Source: Gemmatimonadota bacterium (lineage in GTDB: Bacteria; Latescibacterota; UBA2968; UBA8231). From it: a stretch of DNA of 64,000 bases. The notes beneath the pieces were generated by a model. The model was not told the origin of the DNA, did no database searches, and worked only from the letters and a program-made list of their open reading frames with translations. The position numbers and the translations under genes were made by a program. Positions 18,993-26,548 of this stretch are shown here, piece after piece. Where the stretch lies: positions 124,001 to 188,000 of the forward strand of contig VXML01000058.1 in NCBI GenBank assembly GCA_009841115.1, in the 5' to 3' direction. The number at the start of each line of letters is the position of its first letter. Position 1 is the stretch's first letter.

Positions 18993-20075
18993 CTAGGAGG
19001 CGTGTGCTTCCATCAGTTCGGCGAAGTAGCTAAACAGATGGAAGCTGTCATGCGGACCTGGCGAGGCCTCCGGGTGGCACTGGATGGAAAAAATGGGCAA
19101 TTCGCGGTGGTGCAGGCCCTCGACGCAATTGTCGTTGAGGTTGAGGCGAGTGATTTCGAGGCAATCGGGCAACGAGTCGGCCGCAATGCCCCAGCCGTGG
19201 TTTTCGGAGGTAATCAGGATTCGTTCGCTGGCGCGTTCCTTAATCGGCTGATTGGCCCCACGGTGCCCGAACTTGAGGCGGTAAATTTCCGCGCCAAAGG
19301 CCAAGCCGAGAATCTCGTGGCCCAAGCAGATGCCGAAGATCGGCTTTTTGCCTATGAGGCCCTTGCAAGTCTCGGTCGCGTAGTCGAGTGGCCGAGGATC
19401 GCCCGGACCGTTGGAAAGAAAAACGCCGTCCGGCTCCAAGGCCAAGACCTCGTCGGCCGTGGTTTTGGCCGGTACGACCGTCACCTTACATCCTGCAGCG
19501 ACCAAGCAGCGGACTATATTGCGCTTGATCCCGTAGTCTAGAGCGACGACGTGGAAGCGCGGGGCTTCGGGGCTTTCGACATAGGGCTCAGAACAGCTAA
19601 CGGCGGCGACCATGTCCACACCGACAAGCCCAGGCCAAGCACGCGCCTTTTCGACTAAGCTGTCCGGGTCGAGATCTGTGGTGGAAATGGCGGCGTCCAT
19701 CACGCCCTCAATGCGCACTCTGCGAGTCAGCTCGCGAGTGTCGATACCCTCGATGCCCAAAACGCCATGCTCTTCGAGATAATCGGGTAAGCTCTGGCGC
19801 GCACGCCAGCTACTCGGCAGGCGAGAGCATTCTTTCATTAGGAAGCCGCGAACTTGGGGGCGCACCGATTCGTCGTCTTCAGGTGTGACCCCGTAATTAC
19901 CTATGAGTGGGTACGTCATGGTGACGATCTGACCGGCATAGGAGGGGTCTGTGAGAATTTCCTGATAGCCGGTCATGCTGGTATTGAAGACCATTTCGCC
20001 GAGGCACTCCCCCCCGCGGCCCAAGGCACGGCCCTCAAAGACGGTGCCGTCCGCGAGCGCAACGAGTGCTTTCAT
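18993..20075 (-). CDS. carA: Carbamoyl-phosphate synthase small (glutaminase) subunit
   Basis: It hydrolyses glutamine and passes ammonia to CarB for carbamoyl phosphate synthesis, feeding arginine and pyrimidine pathways. The 360 residues comprise the CPSase small-chain N-domain (FNTSMTGYQEILTDPSY) and a class I glutamine amidotransferase domain with nucleophile C250 (FGICLGHEIL), H334 and E336 (CHPEASPGP). ATG is preceded by AAAAAGGAG. carB is not adjacent in this window, so the subunits are encoded apart or carB lies elsewhere. Confidence 0.96.
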   Translation of the reverse strand: MKALVALADGTVFEGRALGRGGECLGEMVFNTSMTGYQEILTDPSYAGQIVTMTYPLIGNYGVTPEDDESVRPQVRGFLMKECSRLPSSWRARQSLPDYLEEHGVLGIEGIDTRELTRRVRIEGVMDAAISTTDLDPDSLVEKARAWPGLVGVDMVAAVSCSEPYVESPEAPRFHVVALDYGIKRNIVRCLVAAGCKVTVVPAKTTADEVLALEPDGVFLSNGPGDPRPLDYATETCKGLIGKKPIFGICLGHEILGLAFGAEIYRLKFGHRGANQPIKERASERILITSENHGWGIAADSLPDCLEITRLNLNDNCVEGLHHRELPIFSIQCHPEASPGPHDSFHLFSYFAELMEAHAS

Positions 20076-20129
20076 CTTCCGTAGATACTCCTTTTTGAGA
20101 GGGTTTTAACAGCAGGTAAAAACTTAGGC

Positions 20130-20154
20130 AAAAAAAACCGCGCTGAACAGGCGG
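20130..20154 (-). terminator. Intrinsic terminator after the CNNM/CBS gene
   Basis: On the minus strand CCGC...GCGG (20154-20151 with 20141-20138) forms a short stem with a nine-base loop, followed by eight T residues (complement of 20137-20130). It overlaps the region just past the stop codon at 20156-20158 and lies upstream of carA on the same strand, separating the two transcripts. Confidence 0.6.
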
Positions 20155-20155
20155 C

Positions 20156-21208
20156 TCATTCCGGAGCCGAGTCGGTCAGATCTTGGCGCTCCTGCCGTGC
20201 GCGCTCCTGCATATCGACGGCCGGATCGAATTCGCCGACGATTTCCTGACCGACGATTTCTTCAATCACGTCCTCCAAGGTAACAATGCCGGCAAAACCA
20301 CCGTATTCATCGACGACGGCAAAAAGGTGCTCGCGCCGCTGGATGAATTCTTCAAGTAGGCGACTGGCCCGCGCCGATTCGGGTACCGAATGGATGGAGC
20401 GACTCACCTCGGAGAGCTTAGCTTGGTCGTGGCCATCGGCCAAGGCGCTGAACGCATCGCGCCGCAGCACCAAGCCAACGATATTTTCCCGCTCTCCCTG
20501 ATAGAGGGGCACCCGGCTGTGGTCCCAGCTACCGGACTGCTCGCGGGCCTCGGCCAAGGTCAAGTCGCGGTCGAGGCAGTGTACTACTGTGCGCGGGGTC
20601 ATTATATCGCGCGCCCGCAATTCGTCTAGCTTGAGGATGTTTTGGATGACGCGCTCCTGGTCGTGGGAAATGGCACCAGATCGGCGGCTCATCCGTGCGA
20701 TAATCTCAATCTCTTCCGGCACGACCTCCGGCACATCGGGTGTCCCAGCAGTGATGAGCCGAACGATGAATTTGTTGAGCCAGATAAAGGGCGCGAACAG
20801 CCATACCAGCCATTGGATCGGGCGAGCTATAAACCGAGCGAGAACGCGGGCATGCACCACGCCCACCGTCTTGGGAAGAATCTCCGTAAAGATGAGTACC
20901 GCCAGCGAGAAGGCGATGATAAAGTACGTCTCCCAAGACCGCGGAAATACTCCGACAAAGGCGGCACCGGCAATGGCAGCACCGCCAGTATGGGCCAAGG
21001 TATTCAGCGTGAGGATGGCCGAGATGGGACGCTGGATATCCGCGTGCAAGCTCTTGAGGATCTTGCCCGAAGTGCGCCCTTGGTCGGCCAGCATTTCGAT
21101 CTGACTGGCGGGCAGCGAGTAGAGCGCAGCTTCCAAGAGCGAACAAATACAGGATACGACGAGGACGACACTAACGGATATGATCAGCTCAAAGAATTCA
21201 GGAGTCAT
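20156..21208 (-). CDS. CNNM/CorB-type membrane protein (DUF21 plus CBS pair)
   Basis: A 350-residue membrane protein. Residues about 1-180 form the DUF21 transmembrane domain, with ILTLNTLAHTGGAAIAGAA and EILPKTVGVVHARVLARF. Then come two CBS domains (about 200-330) with ARDIMTPRTVV and the typical VVDEYGGFAGIVTLEDVIEEIVG. Characterised relatives of the CorB/CNNM class are linked to Mg2+ or Co2+ transport. It ends soon after the second CBS domain and lacks the CorC/HlyC C-terminal domain seen in many homologues. It stands alone between two terminators. Confidence 0.88.
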   Translation of the reverse strand: MTPEFFELIISVSVVLVVSCICSLLEAALYSLPASQIEMLADQGRTSGKILKSLHADIQRPISAILTLNTLAHTGGAAIAGAAFVGVFPRSWETYFIIAFSLAVLIFTEILPKTVGVVHARVLARFIARPIQWLVWLFAPFIWLNKFIVRLITAGTPDVPEVVPEEIEIIARMSRRSGAISHDQERVIQNILKLDELRARDIMTPRTVVHCLDRDLTLAEAREQSGSWDHSRVPLYQGERENIVGLVLRRDAFSALADGHDQAKLSEVSRSIHSVPESARASRLLEEFIQRREHLFAVVDEYGGFAGIVTLEDVIEEIVGQEIVGEFDPAVDMQERARQERQDLTDSAPE

Positions 21209-21232
21209 AGACGTGAGGGGAATGTAACAAAG

Positions 21233-21260
21233 AGAGGGACTCCCCGCTGGGAATCCCTCT
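21233..21260 (-). terminator. Strong hairpin between the SWIB-domain gene and the CNNM gene
   Basis: AGAGGGA (21233-21239) pairs with TCCCTCT (21254-21260), with further C/G pairing inside and a GCT-sized loop. On the minus strand the sequence just after the stem is CTTTGTTAC, a weak T-run. It lies 40 bases past the stop of the minus-strand SWIB gene and upstream of the CNNM ATG. Confidence 0.55.
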
Positions 21261-21298
21261 CCAATGGCACTGGACTACGATGTCTTGCTCAGGAGTAG

Positions 21299-21844
21299 CT
21301 ATTCTACGTGTTCGCTAACATGCTTGGTCAGGTCAAACATGCTCACTTGATTCGCGCCGCCTAAGATAGCTTGCAACTTATCGTCGGCATTGATCATGCG
21401 CTTATCCTCTTGGTCTTGCAGACCATTCTTCCTGATGTACGCCCAGATTTTCTTGGTGATCTGAGTACGCGGCAATGGCTTGTTACCGACTATGGCCCCA
21501 AGAGCGGCGTCGGGTTGCAAGGGCCTCATAAAAGCGGGATTGGGCTTGCGCTTTGCCTTTTTCTTTGCAGCGGGTTTTTTCTTGGTGGCCTTCTTAGGAG
21601 CAGCCTTCTTCTTGGCAGCAGCCTTCTTAGCAGTAGCTTTCTTAGGAGCAGCCTTCTTCTTAGCGGCAGCCTTCTTAGCTTTCTTAGGAGCAGCCTTCTT
21701 CTTGGCAGCAGCCTTCTTAGCAGTAGCTTTCTTAGGAGCAGCCTTCTTCTTAGCGGCAGCCTTCTTCTTGGCAGCCTTCTTCTTAGGAGCAGCCTTCTTC
21801 TTGGCAGCAGCCTTCTTCTTGGCAACAGGTTTCTTCTTTGCCAT
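21299..21844 (-). CDS. Histone H1-like Lys/Ala-rich protein with a SWIB/MDM2 domain
   Basis: A 181-residue probable DNA-binding protein. Residues 1-95 are almost wholly K, A and P in AKKKAAPKK/ATAKKA units, like H1-type tails of bacterial nucleoid proteins. Residues about 100-181 match the SWIB/MDM2 fold, with PLPRTQITKKIWAYIRKNGLQD and INADDKLQAIL. Short SWIB proteins are known from chlamydiae and other bacteria, but this joining of tail and domain is less common. The tail is encoded by an 86-bp perfect direct repeat. ATG follows AAAGGAGAAC. It has its own promoter (21982-22009) and a 140-base leader. Confidence 0.88.
   Translation of the reverse strand: MAKKKPVAKKKAAAKKKAAPKKKAAKKKAAAKKKAAPKKATAKKAAAKKKAAPKKAKKAAAKKKAAPKKATAKKAAAKKKAAPKKATKKKPAAKKKAKRKPNPAFMRPLQPDAALGAIVGNKPLPRTQITKKIWAYIRKNGLQDQEDKRMINADDKLQAILGGANQVSMFDLTKHVSEHVE
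21591..21766. repeat. Perfect 86-bp direct repeat in the H1-like gene
   Basis: Bases 21591-21676 and 21681-21766 are identical, with a 90-bp period (30 codons). Around them are many shorter copies of the same GCAGCCTTCTT unit. The repeat keeps the reading frame, so gain or loss of a copy would change the tail by 30 residues. Confidence 0.9.
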
Positions 21845-21981
21845 AACAAAGTTCTCCTTTGGCTGTAGGGGTAAAATCCACGAAAGGGAGTTGTTTAAGA
21901 ATTTGGTTTCTCGGCCTCTTCCGCCTCGTAAAGTTCAAGGCCGATTCTACCCGTTTTGTGCAGCTACAACATTATCTTTCC

Positions 21982-22009
21982 AATATAGTACGAGGGCAGT
22001 ATAAGTCAA
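21982..22009 (-). promoter_or_regulatory. Sigma-70-type promoter for the H1-like SWIB gene
   Basis: On the minus strand TTGACT (22009-22004) and TATATT (21987-21982) are 16 bases apart, each matching consensus at five of six positions. This is the best promoter match in the window. It implies a leader of about 130 bases before the ATG at 21844. The gap 21845-22131 also holds a TTGACA at 22058-22063 pointing to proC, with only a weak -10 (AT-rich 22081-22090). Confidence 0.55.
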
Positions 22010-22131
22010 GCAAAAATGTAGCCTTTTCATAGGGAAAAACGCTTGCACTAGGGGCGTTTGACATAATTTACGAAAACGGGCATTTTAATTTTGTACTTGG
22101 GATTTGTCGTATTTTGAGGTCTAAAAAATTG

Positions 22132-22938
22132 ATGATCGAGAAAAGCAAATTGGGGTTTGTGGGTACCGGCAACATGGGTCGGGCGCTGATTGAAGGTTTG
22201 GTTGGTCAGCTTCCTGTAGGTCAGATAACCGCGGCCGACATCAGGCCGGAAGCCCTCGCAGGTTTGTCGGCTTTAGGCGTCCACACCAGTACGGACTCCG
22301 CAGATGCAGTCCGCGATCAGGACTTGGTCGTGTTGGTACTCAAGCCACAAGTGGCCGCTCCCGTATTGAAGGCGCTAGCCACGCATTTTAACACCCAGCA
22401 GGTTGTCGTCTCGCTCATGGCCGGCGTATCGACTGCCCGGCTCGAAGAGCTACTGCCCGCACAAATGCCCGTAGTGCGCGTCATGCCGCAGACGCTGGTG
22501 AAGGTGCGGGGTGCGGCTTGCGCTCTCTGCGCTGGTCGCGCTGCCAGCGCAGAACAGATGGCGCAAGTGCGTTCTCTGTTCGACTTAGTCGGTACTACAG
22601 TCGAAGTCGCCGAAAGTCTCATGGACGCCGTTACAGGACTCTCCGGCAGCGGCCCGGCTTGGGCTTACACCGTCGTCGAGGCTCTTACCGACGGTGGCGT
22701 GCGCGCCGGTCTGCCGCGCGAAACCGCACTAACACTCGCCGCACAAACTCTGCTCGGTGCCGCGCGCCTCGTGCTCGAAAGTGGCGAGCATCCGGCCGTG
22801 CTCAGGGACCAAGTTACTTCACCGGGTGGGACTACGGCCGCTGGGCTGCACAAGCTAGAAGAAAAGGGCCTGCGCGACGCTCTGATCAGCGCCGTGCTGG
22901 CTGCAGCCGAACGCTCCGCTGAGCTGGGGCAATCGTGA
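22132..22938 (+). CDS. proC: Pyrroline-5-carboxylate reductase
   Basis: It reduces 1-pyrroline-5-carboxylate to proline with NAD(P)H, the last step of proline synthesis. The 268 residues have the N-terminal dinucleotide site LGFVGTGNMGRALIEGL, VMPQTLVKVRGAA, and the C-terminal signature blocks SGSGPAWAYTVVEAL and SPGGTTAAGLHKLEEKGLR. The ATG at 22132 is 11 bases after GAGGT; TTG codons at 22129 and 22114 in frame are alternatives. It overlaps hisH by four bases and opens the run proC-hisH-hisF-proB-divIC-recO-glyQS. Confidence 0.95.
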   Translation: MIEKSKLGFVGTGNMGRALIEGLVGQLPVGQITAADIRPEALAGLSALGVHTSTDSADAVRDQDLVVLVLKPQVAAPVLKALATHFNTQQVVVSLMAGVSTARLEELLPAQMPVVRVMPQTLVKVRGAACALCAGRAASAEQMAQVRSLFDLVGTTVEVAESLMDAVTGLSGSGPAWAYTVVEALTDGGVRAGLPRETALTLAAQTLLGAARLVLESGEHPAVLRDQVTSPGGTTAAGLHKLEEKGLRDALISAVLAAAERSAELGQS

Positions 22939-23537
22939 TTGCAGTCATCGACTACGGCATGGGCAATCTGCGCAGCGTGCAGAAAGCCTTCGAATTCCTC
23001 GGCTATGAAGCCGAGATCGTCGAAGCCCCCGAGCGTCTAAGCGCAGCCACACATCTCGTATTGCCCGGCGACGCGGCCTTTGGCGATGCCATGCACAACT
23101 TGCAGGCCGCCGGTTGGGATGCGGCCATTGCCGAGGGACTCGCGGCCGACAAACCCTTCTTGGGCATCTGCGTGGGGCTACAACTCATGTTCGAGGAAAG
23201 CGAGGAAATGGGGAAGCATCGCGGCCTCGGAATCCTGCCGGGCAAATGCGTGCGTTTCCCACCTACTGAGCGAGTGCCACAGATCGGCTGGAACCAAATC
23301 GCCATCAAGCGCAAGGTCTCGCTTTTAGAGGGCGTACCCGAAGGAAGTTTTTTTTATTTTGTACATTCTTACTACGTAGTAAACGAAAACAAAGACGATT
23401 GCGTCGCCACAACCGACTACGGAATTGACTATACCTCAGTCGCCGGAAACGGCCGCGTCTTTGGCGTACAATTTCATCCAGAAAAGAGCCAAGTCCACGG
23501 CTTGCGCCTCCTCGACAACTTCGCGCACCTGCGCTGA
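22935..23537 (+). CDS. hisH: Imidazole glycerol phosphate synthase, glutaminase subunit
   Basis: It supplies ammonia from glutamine to HisF in histidine synthesis. The 200-residue class I amidotransferase shows VIDYGMGNLRSV at the start, nucleophile C79 in FLGICVGLQLMFE, and the His/Glu pair in VQFHPEKSQ. The GTG start at 22935 overlaps the proC stop (GTGA), giving translational coupling. hisF follows six bases later. The remaining his genes are not in the window. Confidence 0.95.
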   Translation: MIAVIDYGMGNLRSVQKAFEFLGYEAEIVEAPERLSAATHLVLPGDAAFGDAMHNLQAAGWDAAIAEGLAADKPFLGICVGLQLMFEESEEMGKHRGLGILPGKCVRFPPTERVPQIGWNQIAIKRKVSLLEGVPEGSFFYFVHSYYVVNENKDDCVATTDYGIDYTSVAGNGRVFGVQFHPEKSQVHGLRLLDNFAHLR

Positions 23538-23543
23538 AGAAAT

Positions 23544-24317
23544 ATGCTTGCCAAGCGAATCATTCCCTGTCTAGACGTCAAAAACGGCCGCAATGTGCGC
23601 GGGGTGCGCTTTTCAGCCGACCGCGATGCCGGCGACCCCGTCGAGCTAGCCGCGCGCTACGACGCCGAAGGTGCAGACGAGCTCGTCTTCTACGACATCA
23701 CAGCTTCAGCCGATGGTCGTGCCATCGTCATGGACCTCGTGCGCCAAGTCTCCGAGCGAGTATTCATTCCCCTAATGGTCGGCGGCGGGATTCGCACTTT
23801 CGCAGACGTGCGCCACATTCTCAAGACTGGTGCCGACAAGGTCTCGATCAACTCGGCCCATGTGTATTCGCCGGAAATCATCAACCAAAGCGCGGAGAGC
23901 TTCGGCTCGCAGTGCATTGTCGCGGCGATCGACGCGCTCAGGCGTCCGACCGCGCCCGACGAGCCGCCGTCATGGGAGCTATACATCAACGGCGGCCGCA
24001 AAGCTACCGGCATCGACGCCCTAGAGTGGGTAGAAGCCCTCGTCGATCGCGGGGCGGGCGAGTTGGTGCTCAACAGCATCGACGCCGACGGGACGCGCGC
24101 TGGGTACGACCTCGAACTAAACCAAGCAGTGGCGCGCCGCGTAGATGTGCCCATCGTCGCCTCGGGCGGTGCCGGCAACCTCGACCACATCCACGAGGTG
24201 CTGACTGCGGGCGAAGCCAGCGCCGCACTGGCGGCTTCCATCTTCCACTTCCAACATTACTCGATCCCCGAAGTCAAGAGCTTTCTGCGCGAGCGCGGGG
24301 TCACGGTGCGCCAGTGA
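23544..24317 (+). CDS. hisF: Imidazole glycerol phosphate synthase, cyclase subunit
   Basis: It turns PRFAR and ammonia into imidazole glycerol phosphate and AICAR, linking histidine and purine synthesis. The 257-residue beta/alpha barrel has MLAKRIIPCLDVKNGRNVRG with the catalytic Asp near residue 11, IVAAIDA with the second Asp near 130, and phosphate sites SGGAGN near the C-terminus. It forms a complex with HisH, encoded just upstream. The ATG follows GAAGAAAT. Confidence 0.96.
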   Translation: MLAKRIIPCLDVKNGRNVRGVRFSADRDAGDPVELAARYDAEGADELVFYDITASADGRAIVMDLVRQVSERVFIPLMVGGGIRTFADVRHILKTGADKVSINSAHVYSPEIINQSAESFGSQCIVAAIDALRRPTAPDEPPSWELYINGGRKATGIDALEWVEALVDRGAGELVLNSIDADGTRAGYDLELNQAVARRVDVPIVASGGAGNLDHIHEVLTAGEASAALAASIFHFQHYSIPEVKSFLRERGVTVRQ

Positions 24318-24331
24318 CCGAGGTAAGCGAA

Positions 24332-25459
24332 GTGTCGCGGCAAGCACTAATGAGCGAGGTGCAGCGGCTGGTAGTCAAAATCGGCAGCAGCGCCCTGACC
24401 ACTCGGTGCCACACGCTCGACGACGAGGTCGTCACCCAACTCGTCGAAGACGTCGTCGAACTGCGCTCACAGGGCTTGGAGGTGGCGATCGTCACCTCGG
24501 GAGCGGTAGCCGCGGGCATGGGGCGAATGGAGCTGGACAGACGCCCGGACAACATCGCCCAACTACAAGCCCTCGCGGCTATCGGCCAAGTCCTGTTGAT
24601 GGATGTTTACAAGGACAAGTTCCGCCGTCGAGGCGTGCCCATCGGCCAAGTACTCTTAACCGCCGAGGATATCCTCGGCGACCGCCATCGCTACGTAAAT
24701 CTCGAAAACACCTTTCGCAACCTCTTCGCCTATGGAGCCGTACCCCTAATCAACGAAAACGACAGCGTCGCCGTTGCCGAACTCCGGCGTCAGCTCGGGG
24801 AAAACGACATGCTCGCCGCTTATGTGACGAACCTGATCCGGGCGGATATGTTGGTCATGTTTTCGGATGTCGAGGGACTTTACCACGCCTTCGGGCCGAG
24901 CGGCCCCGAAGGCAAGCTAGTAAATCAGGTAAGCCAAGACAGCCTCGACCTAGAAGGGATGATTGGTCGCTCGTTCGACGGGCGCGGCAGTGGCGGCATG
25001 GCAACCAAACTGCGGGCCGCCCGGCTTTTAATGGCCTGCGGCGAGATGGCGGTTATCGCGCACGGGCGCAAACACCGCTTGCGCCACATCCTCGCCGGTC
25101 GAGAGCAAGGGACGCTCTTTCTGCCGACTGGCCGCAAGCTCAACAGCCGACATCGCTGGATCGGTTTTGCCAGCCAGTGTCGCGGCAGCGCGGTGATTGA
25201 CCGCGGTGCCCAACGCGCCATCGCCGAGCAGGACAAGAGCCTGCTTCCGGTAGGAGTCGTCTCCTGCGAGGGCGAGTTTGACGCCGGCGACGTGGTACAG
25301 GTGATTGGCGAGCGCGGTGAGAAGCTAGGGCGGGGCTTGTGCCGATACTCAGCCTCTGAGCTGCGCCGCATATTGGGCATGAGCTCGCCCGAAGTCGCCA
25401 GCGCACTGGGCCGTCCCGCCCAAGAGGTCATCCACCGCGACGACCTCGTCTTATTCTAA
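24332..25459 (+). CDS. proB: Glutamate 5-kinase
   Basis: It phosphorylates glutamate in the first step of proline synthesis and is usually feedback-inhibited by proline. About 375 residues: an amino acid kinase domain with LVVKIGSSALTT at the N-terminus, VTSGAVAAGMGRM and NENDSVAV, then a C-terminal PUA domain from about 285 (GVVSCEGEFDAGDVV). GTG 24332 was chosen because GAGGT lies eight bases upstream. A GTG at 24314 (GTGA overlap with hisF) and ATG at 24350 are alternatives. proA is not nearby. Confidence 0.95.
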   Translation: MSRQALMSEVQRLVVKIGSSALTTRCHTLDDEVVTQLVEDVVELRSQGLEVAIVTSGAVAAGMGRMELDRRPDNIAQLQALAAIGQVLLMDVYKDKFRRRGVPIGQVLLTAEDILGDRHRYVNLENTFRNLFAYGAVPLINENDSVAVAELRRQLGENDMLAAYVTNLIRADMLVMFSDVEGLYHAFGPSGPEGKLVNQVSQDSLDLEGMIGRSFDGRGSGGMATKLRAARLLMACGEMAVIAHGRKHRLRHILAGREQGTLFLPTGRKLNSRHRWIGFASQCRGSAVIDRGAQRAIAEQDKSLLPVGVVSCEGEFDAGDVVQVIGERGEKLGRGLCRYSASELRRILGMSSPEVASALGRPAQEVIHRDDLVLF

Positions 25460-25466
25460 AATCGAC

Positions 25467-25748
25467 GTGACTAAGACGGCCAAAATTTTGCTGATCGCCT
25501 TCCTCGCTTTGGTGGCGTACATAGCCTTTGGCAACGGGCTGTTCTACAAGGTGTGGCAGGAGGAGAAGACCCTAACCGAGTTGGAAGCGCAGGTGAAACA
25601 ACTAGAAGCTGAAACAGACAGCTTGCGCCAAGTGCTAAAACTGCTCGAAAGCGACATCGATTTCATCGAAAGAGTCGCGCGCGAAGATCTCGGCTTGGTC
25701 AAGCCGGGCGAGGTGGTCATCCCCCTACCTGCGGAAGAAGGCGAGTGA
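25467..25748 (+). CDS. FtsB/DivIC-type septum formation initiator
   Basis: A 93-residue bitopic membrane protein. A short cytoplasmic tip is followed by one membrane helix (ILLIAFLALVAYIAFG), then a coiled coil (about 32-65) and the DivIC-type end FIERVAREDLGLVKPGEVVIPLP. FtsB/DivIC joins FtsL and FtsQ/DivIB in the divisome. It starts with GTG seven bases after the proB stop with no clear Shine-Dalgarno, and recO follows at once. Confidence 0.88.
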   Translation: MTKTAKILLIAFLALVAYIAFGNGLFYKVWQEEKTLTELEAQVKQLEAETDSLRQVLKLLESDIDFIERVAREDLGLVKPGEVVIPLPAEEGE

Positions 25749-25752
25749 CGCC

Positions 25753-26532
25753 ATGCCACGCACTATCGTCAAAACGCGCGCCATCGTACTGCGCACCATG
25801 CGCATGGGCGAAACCAGCAGCCTAGTGACGTTGTACGCTCAGGAGTATGGCAAGCTCAAGGCCATGGCCCGAGGTGCCCGCAAGCCCAAGAGCCGGTTTG
25901 GGGCCGCGCTCGGCCTGATGACCGAGGTCCAAGCCGTCTGCTACGTCAAGGAAACCCGCGATCTGCAAACCCTGAGCGAATGCGCCCTGCTCAAACCAGC
26001 GCCCGACTTATCGCAAAGCCTAGAGCGACTTTCCTTTGGCAGCGCCGCCTGCGAACTAGTTGATCGCCTGACGATTGAAGGCGAGGGCAACTCCCGGCTC
26101 TATCAGTGCCTAGCCGGGGTGTTGCACGGACTTGCCGAAGTGGAGCCAGAGCAGGTCGAATCGCTGTTCTGGTACTTCCAACTCCGCGCCGCGGCAGCCC
26201 TCGGCTACCGCCCAGAGCTGCGCCAGTGCATTACCTGCCAACGCGAGCTAGTCGGTCCCTCGTCGTGGTTCAGCGCAGCTCTCGGGGGCGGCCTGTGCGC
26301 TGCCTGCGGCCCCGGGAACGGAGTGCGCTTAGCACAACACAGCTTGCGCTTTCTCGCCGACCTCCAAGGTCTTAGAACCTACAGCAAGGAGGCTCTCCCC
26401 CAAGCCCCTTCCCAGCGTGGCGAGATCCGCATGGCCTTGCGCAGCTTCCTAGAGTACCACGGGGGCGAGCACAGCCGGCTCAAATCGCTCGACTTTCTCG
26501 ATGGCCTCAACAAGGCCGCTTTACCCGTCTAA
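25753..26532 (+). CDS. recO: DNA repair protein RecO
   Basis: It loads RecA with RecR and anneals ssDNA in the RecF pathway. The 259-residue protein has the N-terminal OB fold (KTRAIVLRTMRMGETSSLVTLY) and a helical C-terminal domain carrying a zinc-type cysteine set CITC...CAAC near 155-185. The ATG lies four bases after the divIC stop. A glyQS gene follows 16 bases past its stop. Confidence 0.93.
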   Translation: MPRTIVKTRAIVLRTMRMGETSSLVTLYAQEYGKLKAMARGARKPKSRFGAALGLMTEVQAVCYVKETRDLQTLSECALLKPAPDLSQSLERLSFGSAACELVDRLTIEGEGNSRLYQCLAGVLHGLAEVEPEQVESLFWYFQLRAAAALGYRPELRQCITCQRELVGPSSWFSAALGGGLCAACGPGNGVRLAQHSLRFLADLQGLRTYSKEALPQAPSQRGEIRMALRSFLEYHGGEHSRLKSLDFLDGLNKAALPV

Positions 26533-26548
26533 CTTATTGGAGATTTTC

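Noticed and set aside
21591-21766. CRISPR-like repeats
   Set aside because: Repeats are coding, in frame, and have no unique spacers.
21480-22004. Antisense plus-strand frame rich in FLAAAFLGAAFF repeats, looking like a membrane protein
   Set aside because: It is the reverse reading of the Lys/Ala codons of the H1-like gene; the hydrophobic pattern comes from AAG/GCC complement codons.
22004-22131. Riboswitch or attenuator ahead of proC
   Set aside because: No hairpin set, leader peptide or known riboswitch core was recognised in this AT-rich stretch.
23912-24331. Upstream extension of the proB frame
   Set aside because: It is the off-frame reading of hisF; ProB family sequence begins only near 24350.
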